Shown here: positions 37,578 to 46,408 of the stretch, in pieces
Numbering within the stretch: position 1 is the first letter of the stretch
How the letters are laid out: every line of letters starts with the position of its first letter
Origin: an uncultured Clostridia bacterium
GTDB taxonomy: Bacteria > Bacillota > Clostridia > TANB77 > CAG-508
Assembly: GCA_934162625.1 (NCBI GenBank)
Contig: CAKPJM010000002.1
Coordinates: 1 to 50,877 of the forward strand
Length of the DNA: 50,877 nt
Reading direction: 5' to 3'
Notes under the pieces: generated by a model
Database searches by the model: none
Seen by the model: only the letters and a program-made list of their open reading frames with translations
Told to the model about the DNA's origin: nothing
Position numbers and translations under genes: made by a program

Positions 37578-38834
37578 ATGAAAGAGTCAATAAAAAATAT
37601 AGTAGAATCGTTAATAACAATTGTGGTTGTTCTTTTAATAATTATTGGATATGCAAAATATGCAGAAAATCAGAGAAGAGATAATCTGAAAAAAAGTAAT
37701 GTAATACTTGGCACAGAGGATTATACTAGCAATATGGTAGATTCAAGTTATAATAAAAGTAATAATTTAAAAGTACAAAGCCGATATGGAAGCGTAACTC
37801 CCCAAAAAAATATATTGATACTAATTTTATGTGCCTCATTTGTAATGTTTATAATATCATATGGAATTAATAAACAAATGAAAACAAAAGAATATAGAAG
37901 AGAAACAGAAGGCCTGCTTTCCCCAATCTTGGCAGAAGCTGTTATTGACAGAAAAATAGGGTTAAAAGAATTGATAATGACTTCAATAATTCAATTAAGT
38001 ATAAAGGGAAATATTAAGATTATAAATAATCAAACAATTGAACTGATTTCAAAAGAAAATTTGGAAGAATATGAAAAAGGCGTTATAGAATTATTATTTA
38101 AAAACAGTGATAGAATAGAATTTAAAGATGTAAACGCTATTTTTACTTCTTCAAATAGAGAAACACTAAACTTTACCAAGAAGTTGAGTGAAATTAAAGA
38201 AGCTATATCAAATAAAATAATCTCTTTGAAAATTTTTTCAAAAAATATAACAATAGTAAACCAAATTATAGGACTATTTGCTACTTTAATTTGCATAAAT
38301 TTACCACAAATATTTTTAAATATGGAATACATTAAAGAAATTAAATTTATATTTTGGACTCTTAGTGCTTTAATTATTTGGTGGTATATAAAAAAGAATA
38401 TAAATAATACAACCTTAAAAGAAGAAATAGTAAAAAAATATAAAAGAAACGAAAAGAAAGGAAGTAATTCAGCAATTTTAGAAAAAATGGCAATATTAGT
38501 AATGGTTATAATTAATATAGCAAAATGCAATATGGAATTTAAAATAATAACATTGCTTATATTGTTGTTAAATATATATGTAATACACAAAAGTAAAAAA
38601 AATATTTTAACAGAAAAAGGAAAAAAAGAGCAATTAGAATTAATAAAGTTAAAAAACTATATAACAGAATACAGCTTAATGAAAGATAGAGATCTAAATT
38701 CAGTTATTATTTGGGATGAGTACCTGGCTTATGCAACAGCATTTGGAATACCAAGCAAAATTACAAATTCTATATATGAAGGATGGTATAATATGAATCT
38801 AGACTTGCAAATAATAGATTTAATATTGAGGTAA
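37578..38834 (+). CDS. DUF2207-like membrane protein, ectodomain missing
   Basis: The 418-residue protein has one N-terminal helix (about 12-28), a second at 78-97, a cytoplasmic winged-helix-like region (LSPILAEAVIDRKIGLKELIMTSI, then IKGNIKI) and two further helix pairs. The C-terminal WDEYLAYATAFGIPSKI is the hallmark of DUF2207. Normal members begin with a larger extracellular domain between the first two helices. Here that region is only about 50 residues, so this is a short form. The function of the family is unknown. The ribosome binding site is weak (GAAGAAAA). Confidence 0.75.
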   Translation: MKESIKNIVESLITIVVVLLIIIGYAKYAENQRRDNLKKSNVILGTEDYTSNMVDSSYNKSNNLKVQSRYGSVTPQKNILILILCASFVMFIISYGINKQMKTKEYRRETEGLLSPILAEAVIDRKIGLKELIMTSIIQLSIKGNIKIINNQTIELISKENLEEYEKGVIELLFKNSDRIEFKDVNAIFTSSNRETLNFTKKLSEIKEAISNKIISLKIFSKNITIVNQIIGLFATLICINLPQIFLNMEYIKEIKFIFWTLSALIIWWYIKKNINNTTLKEEIVKKYKRNEKKGSNSAILEKMAILVMVIINIAKCNMEFKIITLLILLLNIYVIHKSKKNILTEKGKKEQLELIKLKNYITEYSLMKDRDLNSVIIWDEYLAYATAFGIPSKITNSIYEGWYNMNLDLQIIDLILR

Positions 38835-38922
38835 TAATTAACGTTCAGATATAATTTTGAGTAATATTGAGTAGGAGAATAGTTGATTTGTTTTATACAA
38901 GCAAAAATAAGAGGTAATTAAA

Positions 38923-39477
38923 ATGGGAATAATTGAACTAATACTATTAAGCATAGGTCTCGCAATGGATGCTTTTGCAGTATCTATTTGCAAGGGGATT
39001 TCTATGAAAAGAATGAATTGGAGAAAAGCATTAATAATAGGAATGTACTTTGGAGGATTCCAAGCATTAATGCCAGTTATAGGATATTTTTTAGGAACGG
39101 CTTTTGAATCAATAATAACTAATATAGATCATTGGGTAGCATTTATACTATTAGGAATTATTGGTGGAAATATGATAAAAGAAGCTTTTGAAGATGAAAG
39201 TGAAAACTGCAATGATGATGTGGGATTTAAAACTATGATAATGCTAGCAATAGCTACAAGTATAGATGCTTTAGCAGTTGGAATTACATTTGCATTTTTA
39301 AAAGTAAATTTAATTGCAGCAATAAGTATGATAGGAGTAATTACATTTGTGCTATCAATTATAGGAACTAAAATAGGAAATAGATTTGGCGACAAATACG
39401 AGAGTAAAGCGGAATTAGTTGGAGGAGTAATTTTAGTTTTATTGGGAATAAAAATTTTACTCGAACATTTACTTTAA
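38923..39477 (+). CDS. mntP: Manganese efflux pump MntP
   Basis: The 184-residue protein has six helices and the internal duplication of MntP. The two repeats carry GLAMDAFAVSICKG and ATSIDALAVGITFA with the conserved aspartates that handle Mn2+. It exports manganese across the cell membrane. No yybP-ykoY riboswitch is recognisable in its 88-bp leader. A GIY-YIG gene follows 17 bp later. Confidence 0.92.
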   Translation: MGIIELILLSIGLAMDAFAVSICKGISMKRMNWRKALIIGMYFGGFQALMPVIGYFLGTAFESIITNIDHWVAFILLGIIGGNMIKEAFEDESENCNDDVGFKTMIMLAIATSIDALAVGITFAFLKVNLIAAISMIGVITFVLSIIGTKIGNRFGDKYESKAELVGGVILVLLGIKILLEHLL

Positions 39478-39494
39478 ATGAAATAGGAGAAAAA

Positions 39495-39806
39495 ATGTAT
39501 TATACATATATGTTAAGATGTCTAGATAATTCACTATATACAGGAATGACAAATAATTTAGAAAAAAGAATAAACGAGCATGTGTTAAAGGGAAAAAATG
39601 GAGCAAAGTATACAAAATCACATAATGTAATTAGATTAGAAGCGGCTTGGAAAAGTAAGGATAAGTCATTAGCTTGCAAACTAGAATACCAAATTAAAAA
39701 TCTTACAAAAGTACAAAAGGAAAATTTAATAAATGGTGAAAAATTATCAACATATTTAAGCGGAAAAGTGGATTGTAGGAGGTACAAAAAGATAAATTGT
39801 GGATAA
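39495..39806 (+). CDS. GIY-YIG nuclease-like protein (YhbQ/UPF0213 type)
   Basis: The 103-residue single domain starts YYTYMLRCLDNSLYTGMTNNLEKR, where YTY...YTG is the GIY-YIG variant of this group. It then shows the catalytic Arg in LEKRINEH, the AKYTKSH motif and a Glu in KLEYQIKNL. AGGAG precedes the ATG. Members are small, stand-alone, possibly DNA repair related; substrates are not well known. It is probably co-transcribed with mntP. Bases 39807-40071 that follow hold no convincing gene. Confidence 0.88.
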   Translation: MYYTYMLRCLDNSLYTGMTNNLEKRINEHVLKGKNGAKYTKSHNVIRLEAAWKSKDKSLACKLEYQIKNLTKVQKENLINGEKLSTYLSGKVDCRRYKKINCG

Positions 39807-40071
39807 ATTGCCATGCTAAAATTCCTCATCCCTTTTGGCACTTTTGGCAAAACTACATTAGTAAAATATAGAGCAATTTTATTGAAAGTTGTTCTATATT
39901 TTTATATAATAATCAAAAAAACAACAATTTATTTTAGATTACTAGAAGATAGATTTAAAATGGCACAAAATCAATCATGGTGCGAATGTGTAACGGATGT
40001 ATTAATAATTAAACAAATTATAATATGATATACAGTAAAAGTTGAGTACAAAAACAGATTTAAGGAGTTTT

Positions 40072-40500
40072 ATGGAAGAAAAAATTACATGGGATTTAAT
40101 TGATAAAATAATAGAGGATATCGCAAACAAAATAAATTCAAGCAACTTTAATATAGAATATATTGCACCTATTCCTAAGGGCGGATGGACTGTTGCGGCC
40201 TTACTTGCACAGCGCTTAAATGTAAAAAAATCAATATCATTAGCACAAGAAAAATCACCTGATGGAGTAAAGACATTTATTGCAAATAAATTAAATTATG
40301 AGAATAAGAATGTTTTAATAGTTGAAGATTCTATTGAAACTGGGAGAGGTCTATTTGGAGCAAAGTCTGAATTAGCTAAAAGAGGTGCTAATGTAAAAAC
40401 TATGGCATTATGGGTAATCCCATCTTTTAATGGAAATCTACCAGATTATTATTTTAATATAGGAAACATACCAGAATTTCCATGGGAAATAAAGTATTAA
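40072..40500 (+). CDS. Phosphoribosyltransferase-domain protein
   Basis: The 142-residue protein has a PRPP-binding loop VLIVEDSIETGRGL at about residues 83-96, an upstream substrate-side PIPKGGWTVAALLAQRL, and an acidic C-terminus. It resembles small xanthine-guanine-type PRTases. The substrate cannot be said. The start is ATG 40072 after AAGGAG. Confidence 0.85.
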   Translation: MEEKITWDLIDKIIEDIANKINSSNFNIEYIAPIPKGGWTVAALLAQRLNVKKSISLAQEKSPDGVKTFIANKLNYENKNVLIVEDSIETGRGLFGAKSELAKRGANVKTMALWVIPSFNGNLPDYYFNIGNIPEFPWEIKY

Positions 40501-40565
40501 TGATAACTGAAAAATTAATAAATAAATTGAATGATGAAGTAAACGAAGGAGTGGTTGCTCTCGTT

Positions 40566-40615
40566 TTTATGCTAAGAGATGCCAAGAGGGACGACAAGCT
40601 GTCCCTTTAGGCATT
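40566..40615. repeat. Short palindromic unit AAGAGGGACG...GTCCCTT
   Basis: GCCAAGAGGGAC and GTCCCTTTAGGC pair around a short loop. It resembles the AGGGAC units at 32481-32546 and lies just before the foreign flotillin gene. Confidence 0.5.
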
Positions 40616-40633
40616 AAATAGTTTTGAAAAAAG

Positions 40634-40662
40634 TTTACATAAGCTAAAAAATGTGGTATAAT
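40634..40662 (+). promoter_or_regulatory. Promoter of the flotillin gene
   Basis: TTTACA (40634-40639), 17 bases and TATAAT (40657-40662), about 85 bp before the start codon. Confidence 0.75.
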
Positions 40663-40746
40663 CTGAAAGTAGAGTTTTATTCTGTACAACAAAAGAATAA
40701 TGTGGTGGAAAATATTGATTTAAATCAAAGGGAGATGCTTATTATT

Positions 40747-42471
40747 ATGATGCAGACGATTTTATCCATTATTATTCCTATAGTGATTGCAATTGTCGTA
40801 TTGGTTGCAGTTATTTTGCTTGCAAAGTCCATGTATCGCATTGCAGACGTTGACAAAGCTCTTATCATTACTGGTGGTAAGAAACCTAAGGTTATTATTT
40901 CTGGTGGTGCTTTCGTGATTCCGATTATTCGGAAAGCGGATTTTTTCGATCTCTGTATGCTTACAGTACCTGCCGATGAAGATGAGATTATGACAAAAAC
41001 AGCAGTTCCGATTATTGTTGATTGGACAGCTCAGATTCGTCCTGACAGGAGAGACCAGGCTCAGCTTGAAACTGCCATTATCTCATTCAAAGAAAGAGGT
41101 AAGAAAGGTATTATCGACGATGTTCGACTTACTCTTATGGGTGCTGTTCGCGACGTTGTTGCAAGCATGACACCTGAGGAAGTTCTTGCTGACAAAGAAG
41201 TATTTAAGAAAAATGTTCAGGTGTCGGTTGAGGATGAGATGAACAAGATGGGACTTGAGCTCGTTTCGCTTAACATTCAGGATATTACCGATCGCAATGG
41301 TTATTTTGATAACATTGCATTTCTCGATAAATCCGAGAAGCAGAAAGCTGCTGATATCAAGGCTGCTGAGACCGATCGTATCACTCGTGAACGTAAGGCT
41401 TCGGAAAGTCTTTCAGCAGAAAAAGCTGAAGCAGAAGCAAAACGTGAGGCTGAAATCGCTCGAATGGATGCTGAACAAGCTGAAAAGGAAAAACGAAAGG
41501 AAACTGACATGAAAATTGCTCAGTTCCGTATTGAGACAGACACTGCCCAAGCTAATGCTGAAGTTGCAAAGGAACTTCAGGCAACTGTAAGACAGAAAGA
41601 AGTTGAAGAACAGCGTGGTGCTGTTGAGATTATGAAGCAGGAGCAAATGAATCTCGCAGCACAGAAGGAAAGAGAAGTTAAGATTACTCGTGCAGAATCT
41701 GAAAAGGCTACTATGCTCATTAATGCAGAAGCTGAGGCTAATGTTAAGTCTATTGAGGCTGATAATGAAATTCAGGTAGCTGAGCGTAAGGCTAATGCTA
41801 AGCGCAAGGAGGCAGAAGGTAATGCAGACGTTCAGAAAACAGAGGCAACAGCACGTGTTGCTGTTGCTGAAAAGGATGCAAATGCAGTAAAATTGGAAGC
41901 AGAAGCTGCTGCGGCCAAGACTCGTGCAGAAGGTACTGCTGCGGCAGATGTTGTTAAGGCCAAGCAGGTAGCTGAAGCAGAAGGTCATAAGGCCAAACTT
42001 CTGGCTGAAGCAGAAGGTACGAAAGCTCAGCAGCTTGCTGAAGCAGAAGGTATCAAAGCTAAAAAGCTTGCTGAAGCAGAAGGTGAACGCGCACTTGCTG
42101 AAGCGCGAGCTGCTAATGAGAAGGTCAACTTTGAAATTGAAAAGTTGAAAATTCAGACTGATGCGCAGATTAAGATTGCCACCAGCACGGCAGAAATTAT
42201 GGCCGATATCGGTCAGAATGCTGAGTTCGTCAATATTGGTGGCGGAAATCTTCCTAGCCTTAATGGTAACGGAGGAACTGGTAATGTTCTTATTGACACT
42301 ATCATGTCCATTCCTGGAATCATGAAAGTGCTCAATGTTGAAAATCAGGCTCTTAACGGACAGTCAATGACTGACGAAATCAAGGGATTGTCTGATGCAA
42401 CTTTGAGTGGCCTTGGCGCTTTGGGAAAATCTTCAGAAGAAACATCCGTATCTGAAAAAAATAAAAACTAA
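40747..42471 (+). CDS. Flotillin-like SPFH protein with foreign codon usage
   Basis: The 574-residue protein has an N-terminal membrane helix (about 4-26), an SPFH/band-7 domain (about 35-210, VDKALIITGGKKPKVIISGG, VDWTAQIRP), and a long Ala/Glu-rich coiled coil with repeats such as AEAEGTKAQQLAEAEGIKAKK. Flotillins organise ordered membrane domains in bacteria. Its codons are clearly unlike its neighbours': many CGT, CGC, CTC, GTT and GCT, and higher GC throughout. It also uses CGG at 40930-40932 as ordinary Arg (VIPIIRKADFF). Read with the +1 rule, that CGGA would run to an early stop. The gene looks recently acquired. I start it at ATG 40747 after AGGGAG. It has its own promoter and terminator. 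Confidence 0.9.
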   Translation: MMQTILSIIIPIVIAIVVLVAVILLAKSMYRIADVDKALIITGGKKPKVIISGGAFVIPIIRKADFFDLCMLTVPADEDEIMTKTAVPIIVDWTAQIRPDRRDQAQLETAIISFKERGKKGIIDDVRLTLMGAVRDVVASMTPEEVLADKEVFKKNVQVSVEDEMNKMGLELVSLNIQDITDRNGYFDNIAFLDKSEKQKAADIKAAETDRITRERKASESLSAEKAEAEAKREAEIARMDAEQAEKEKRKETDMKIAQFRIETDTAQANAEVAKELQATVRQKEVEEQRGAVEIMKQEQMNLAAQKEREVKITRAESEKATMLINAEAEANVKSIEADNEIQVAERKANAKRKEAEGNADVQKTEATARVAVAEKDANAVKLEAEAAAAKTRAEGTAAADVVKAKQVAEAEGHKAKLLAEAEGTKAQQLAEAEGIKAKKLAEAEGERALAEARAANEKVNFEIEKLKIQTDAQIKIATSTAEIMADIGQNAEFVNIGGGNLPSLNGNGGTGNVLIDTIMSIPGIMKVLNVENQALNGQSMTDEIKGLSDATLSGLGALGKSSEETSVSEKNKN

Positions 42472-42521
42472 ATTCACAGTATAAACTCTTAAGTTAGTTA
42501 CTAATCCACTACATTCTTTTG

Positions 42522-42557
42522 GGAGGGTACCATCAATATGGGTATCCTCTTTTTTTT
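42522..42557 (+). terminator. Terminator of the flotillin gene
   Basis: GGAGGGTACC pairs with GGGTATCCTC and is followed by eight T. Confidence 0.8.
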
Positions 42558-42623
42558 ATCATAATTTTTGATTAATTTTCAGACAGCCTGACGGGGAATT
42601 TTGGCACAAAACTATTTTGCATT

Positions 42624-43229
42624 CTAAACTGCAGTTATAAAATTTAATATTCCAATAAACCCGAAGATTAAAAATAAAATTCCAGAAAAAGCTTGCATTG
42701 CTTTTTCAGATACTTTTTTACTTAAAAATTTTCCAAATAAAATTGCAATTAAATCACTTGCAACCATTGCAAAAATTGCACCTAGAATGAGCATGATTTT
42801 ATAGCTTGGATATTGAATCCCTAAACCAATAGAAGCAAGAAATGTTTTATCTCCAAATTCTCCAACAGCAATGCTAAATGCAATAAATAAAATATATTGG
42901 AAATTATTTTTAAAGGAATTTCTATTGCTATATTTAGAATCAGCATCTTTATTACTAGATTTTAAAGTAATTATTCCAAAAATTATAAAAGAAATATAAG
43001 TAATTATTTTTATAAAATATTGAAATTTCAAATCTTCTATATTTCCTAAAAAACTACCAAATAATATTGCCAATCCATGACTAAATAAAGACCCAAGAGC
43101 TACTCCTAATAGAATTGTAGAAATTTTTAACTTAGAAGAAAAAGACAAGGCCAAAAGCTGTGTTTTGTCTCCCAACTCAGATATAAAAACAAGAGTAAAT
43201 GCAATTATAAAAGGATAAATTAAGAACAT
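42624..43229 (-). CDS. GDT1/TMEM165 family (UPF0016) cation transporter
   Basis: The 201-residue, six-helix protein carries the two diagnostic E-x-G-D-K-T motifs: FISELGDKTQLLALSF and AVGEFGDKTFLASIGLG. Family members move Mn2+ or Ca2+ across membranes. The start is ATG 43229 after TAGGTGG; an earlier GTG at 43238 overlaps that site. It is divergent from ykvI with an 85-bp shared gap, and it is the second probable Mn transporter in the window after mntP. Confidence 0.9.
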   Translation of the reverse strand: MFLIYPFIIAFTLVFISELGDKTQLLALSFSSKLKISTILLGVALGSLFSHGLAILFGSFLGNIEDLKFQYFIKIITYISFIIFGIITLKSSNKDADSKYSNRNSFKNNFQYILFIAFSIAVGEFGDKTFLASIGLGIQYPSYKIMLILGAIFAMVASDLIAILFGKFLSKKVSEKAMQAFSGILFLIFGFIGILNFITAV

Positions 43230-43314
43230 TATTACCACCTAAAAAAATATATTCTAATTAAATGTTAATATTACAATAACTTAAACATAATATATTAATG
43301 TGCGAGGAGGTAAT

Positions 43315-44345
43315 ATGTTAAAATGTAATTTGAAAAATATTAGTAAGGTAACATTTGTAATAATAGGGACTATTATAGGAGCAGGGTTTGCATCACGGAC
43401 AAGAGATTTACACTTTTTTTAATAGGTATGGAATAAAAGGATTAATAGGCCTTGTATTTTCAATGTTTTTAATGAGTTATATAATTTATAAAACGTTTAA
43501 GATAAGCTTGTGTAAAAATGCAAATATGTATCAAGATTTTTTAGTAGATATACTACCAGATAAATTAAAAAATAATAAAGCATTAGTATTTATTGTAAAT
43601 AATATAATAAATTTGTTCCTTTTAATTTCATTTAATATAATGGTTGCAGGTTTTTCTACATACTTTTCTCAGGAGCTATTTCTTCCTAAACTAATAGGAG
43701 GAATATTAATAGCAATAATAGCATTTATTACATTCTTTAAAGGAATAAATGGAGTAATAAAAATAAACTCATATTTAATACCAAGTCTCATTGTATTAAT
43801 AATTTTTTTAGGAATTAAAAAAATAGAAACAATTGAAATAATAAGAGAAAACTCAAAGTCTTTATATTGGATTATAAGCAGTATTCTATATGCAAGTTAT
43901 AATAGTATAACTTTAATCCCTATTTTAATTAGCTTAAGAAAAGAATTGAACAATAAAAAAGAAGCACGGAGTAGTAGCCATATTTACATTTATAATAATG
44001 AGCATATTGTCAATAAGCATATATTTGTTAATGAATACGTTTTCAGATGAAATAAGGGATGTAGAACTTCCAATTGTGTATATAGCAAACACTTTAGGAG
44101 TATTAGGAAAATATATCTATGGAATAGTTATACTAATTGCTATATTTACAACAGCAGTTTCTACAGGATATGGCTTTCTGATGAATGTGACAAAATCAAG
44201 AAAAAAATACCTAAAGTTAGCTGGGATAATTTGCTTAGCAGCTATTTTTATAGGCCAACTAGGCTTTTCAAGTCTAATAAATATACTTTATCCAATGTTT
44301 GGATATTTGGGAATTATACAGATAATTTTTTTGTTAATAGCTTGA
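43315..44345 (+). CDS. YkvI-like membrane transporter, needs two +1 shifts at CGGA
   Basis: ATG 43315 follows AGGAGG. The protein starts MLKCNLKNISKVTFVIIGTI, then GAGFASGQEIYTFF, the conserved first motif of YkvI/amino-acid-permease-like proteins. This motif appears only if the C at 43396 is skipped (Gly28). A second break at 43967 (GCA C-GGA GTA GTA) is fixed the same way at Gly218 and continues VVAIFTFIIMSILSISIYLL, a membrane helix. With both shifts, ten or so helices and 342 residues result (1031 nt = 1029 + 2), the usual family length. The substrate is unknown. It is upstream of a DUF5711-like gene. Confidence 0.85.
43396..43399 (+). other. CGGA +1 frameshift site 6 (Gly28 of YkvI-like protein)
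   Basis: Codons TTT GCA TCA C-GGA CAA GAG restore GFASGQE. Without the shift, the frame stops ten codons later. Confidence 0.9.
43967..43970 (+). other. CGGA +1 frameshift site 7 (Gly218 of YkvI-like protein)
   Basis: Codons GAA GCA C-GGA GTA GTA GCC. Skipping the C turns a polar, unlikely reading (SSHIYIYNNEH) into a hydrophobic helix. Confidence 0.88.
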
Positions 44346-44408
44346 AAAAGTAGCACTAGTTTGATATAAATAGAATTGTAGTAAACATATGAGAAAAGGT
44401 GTATAATT

Positions 44409-45611
44409 ATGAAATATTATATGTTTAATGGAATAGGTGGCAATAAAGAAGAAAATAAGGTTAAGAAAATAAATAAGAAAAAAGTAGTAAATACAATAAT
44501 AATTATTATTTGCATTCTATTAATTATTAGTGCAGTAGTTTTGTACACTACAAATGAAAAATGTAGAGAGATACTAGATAGATATGTATTTAGAAAAGAA
44601 GTATATGAAAATAATCTTCCTACAATAAAAATAGATTCAAACAAAAACATATCAACATATGCATATAATAAATATATTTCTGTACTAGAAGAAAACAAGC
44701 TAAAATTATACAACAAAATGGGAAGAGAAGAAACGGCTTTAGATATAGAAATATCGACACCAATATTTGAAGCAAATGGAGAATATCTAGGAATTGCAGA
44801 AAAAAATGGGCAGAAATTGTATTTAGTAAATAATAAAAATATAGTTTGGCAAAAAGATATAGAAGGGAAAATAAGCCAAGTAAATGTTAATAAAAATGGA
44901 TATGTGTCAGTAATTATATCTGGAACAAGTTATAAAGCAGTAATAAAAGTATTCGATTTAAATGGAAATGAATTATTTACATATTATCTATCTACAACAA
45001 ATGTTATAGACACAGACATATCTAATGATAATAAATACTTTGCCATAGCAGAAGCCAACTTCTCTGGAATAGTTCCTCAATCTACAATTAAAGTAATATC
45101 TATAGAAGAAGCAAAAAACAACTCTGCAGATGCGATAAAATATACTCATCTAGCAAATGCAAACGATCTAATAATAAATATTAAATATCAAAATAAAAAT
45201 GAATTAGTATGTATGTATAATGAGCATATAGATATTTTAAAAGAAGGAGAAAGCACAGAGCTAATAAATTTAAAAAATGAAGAAGTGTTGTTTGCAGATG
45301 TTAATTTACAATCAAAAATAATAAAAATAACAAAGAAAACTACAGGACTATTTAGTGCAGAAGCGGAAATGCAAATAATAAATAGTAATACAAAAGATAC
45401 AAACATTTATGCAATAGAAAATGTTCCGAAATCAATTTTGGTACAAGATAATATGATAGCAATAAATTTGGGAACAAAAGCTTTATTTATAAATAGTAAC
45501 GGGTGGCTAGTAAAAAAATATCAGTCATCTCAGGAAATTCAAAAAATATTGCTATGTAATGATGTGGCAGGAATTGTATCAAAAAATAAGATAGAAATAA
45601 TATCTTTATAA
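44409..45611 (+). CDS. Membrane-anchored DUF5711-like beta-propeller protein
   Basis: The 400-residue protein has a short cytoplasmic part, one membrane helix (about 31-50, TIIIIICILLIISAVVL) and a long extracellular region of repeated strand units (YISVLEENKLKLYNKMG, YLGIAEKNGQKLYLVNN, FAIAEANFSGIV, MIAINLGTKALFIN). This pattern suggests a beta-propeller and resembles DUF5711 proteins of Firmicutes. The function is unknown. The cvpA-like gene starts 12 bp after its stop with AAGGAGG, so they form an operon. Confidence 0.65.
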   Translation: MKYYMFNGIGGNKEENKVKKINKKKVVNTIIIIICILLIISAVVLYTTNEKCREILDRYVFRKEVYENNLPTIKIDSNKNISTYAYNKYISVLEENKLKLYNKMGREETALDIEISTPIFEANGEYLGIAEKNGQKLYLVNNKNIVWQKDIEGKISQVNVNKNGYVSVIISGTSYKAVIKVFDLNGNELFTYYLSTTNVIDTDISNDNKYFAIAEANFSGIVPQSTIKVISIEEAKNNSADAIKYTHLANANDLIINIKYQNKNELVCMYNEHIDILKEGESTELINLKNEEVLFADVNLQSKIIKITKKTTGLFSAEAEMQIINSNTKDTNIYAIENVPKSILVQDNMIAINLGTKALFINSNGWLVKKYQSSQEIQKILLCNDVAGIVSKNKIEIISL

Positions 45612-45623
45612 GGAGGAAAAAAT

Positions 45624-46242
45624 ATGTGGGTTATATTTGATTTATTGATAATAGGAATAATTGGACTGTGTACATTTATAGGATATAAACAGGGATTGGT
45701 AAAAGCAATAATAAAGATACTTTCTTTTGTTATTGCTATAGTAATTGCTTTAATTTTATATAAGCCTGTAAGCAATATAATTATAAAAAATACATCTATA
45801 GACGATAATATAAAAAATGCAATAGTAGAAAAGATACTACCAGAGGGCGCAGATAAAAATCAGGAAGTAACAATAGAAGATAATATAACAAATAAAATAA
45901 AAGGAGAAGCAAGCAATACTGTAGAAGGCATCTCAGAAGCATTTTCTATAAAATTAATAGAGACAGTGGTGTTATTAATACTATTCGTAGTTGCAAAAAT
46001 AATATTAAGAGTAGTTTGCATGCTAACTGACTTAATTACAAAATTACCAGTATTAAAACAGTTAAATAAAACCCGGAGGCATAATATATGGATTAATTAA
46101 AGGAATAGTTATAGTATATGTAATACTAGCAATTGTTTACTTAGTTTCTCCATTAATTAAACAAAACATAACAAAAGAGATAGATAATTCAATAATAACA
46201 AAACAAATTTATAATAATAACATATTATTAAAAATCGTATAA
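45624..46242 (+). CDS. CvpA-family membrane protein, needs a +1 shift at CGGA
   Basis: The first helices (LLIIGIIGLCTFIGYKQGLVKAIIKILSF) and the later LLILFVVAKIILRVVCMLTDLI match CvpA (colicin V production) proteins. The frame breaks at AAA ACC CGG. Skipping one C gives LNKTGGIIYGLIKGIVIVYVILAI, the classic glycine-rich CvpA motif and last helix, to a stop at 46240-46242. The full product is 205 residues (619 nt = 618 + 1). The role of CvpA in clostridia is unclear; it is often linked to envelope stability. Confidence 0.85.
46074..46077 (+). other. CGGA +1 frameshift site 8 (Gly151 of CvpA)
   Basis: Codons AAA ACC C-GGA GGC ATA ATA. Three Cs in a row make the exact skipped base ambiguous. 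The restored GG motif is typical of CvpA. Confidence 0.85.
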
Positions 46243-46252
46243 AACAAGGAAC

Positions 46253-46325
46253 AAAAGAAATTTTTAGGACGGACTTTTTTCTTTTTTGAAAAGAAAGAAA
46301 AAAGTCCGTCCTAAAAATTTCTTTT
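46253..46325. repeat. Palindromic element with GGACGG arms, copy 2
   Basis: A perfect 32-bp inverted repeat (AAAAGAAATTTTTAGGAC, then GGACTTTTTTCTTT, and its complement) has a loop of under 10 nt. The core GGACGGACTTTTTTCTTT is shared with the element at 10353-10471. It likely acts as terminator for the cvpA operon. Confidence 0.85.
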
Positions 46326-46347
46326 AATAAAAAATCCAATCAAAATA

Positions 46348-46376
46348 TTGATATTTGTATTTATTTTTGCTATACT
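46348..46376 (+). promoter_or_regulatory. Promoter of the LCP gene
   Basis: TTGATA (46348-46353), 17 bases, TATACT (46371-46376). Confidence 0.65.
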
Positions 46377-46408
46377 AATAAATACGTAAAAATATAGGAG
46401 TGGTAAGA

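Noticed and set aside
39813..40028. Possible 71-residue gene between the GIY-YIG and PRTase genes
   Set aside because: It has no good ribosome binding site, and its composition looks like translated AT-rich noncoding DNA.
41413..41988. Long antisense frame in the flotillin gene
   Set aside because: It is a mirror of the Ala/Glu coiled-coil repeat. The sense frame matches SPFH proteins.
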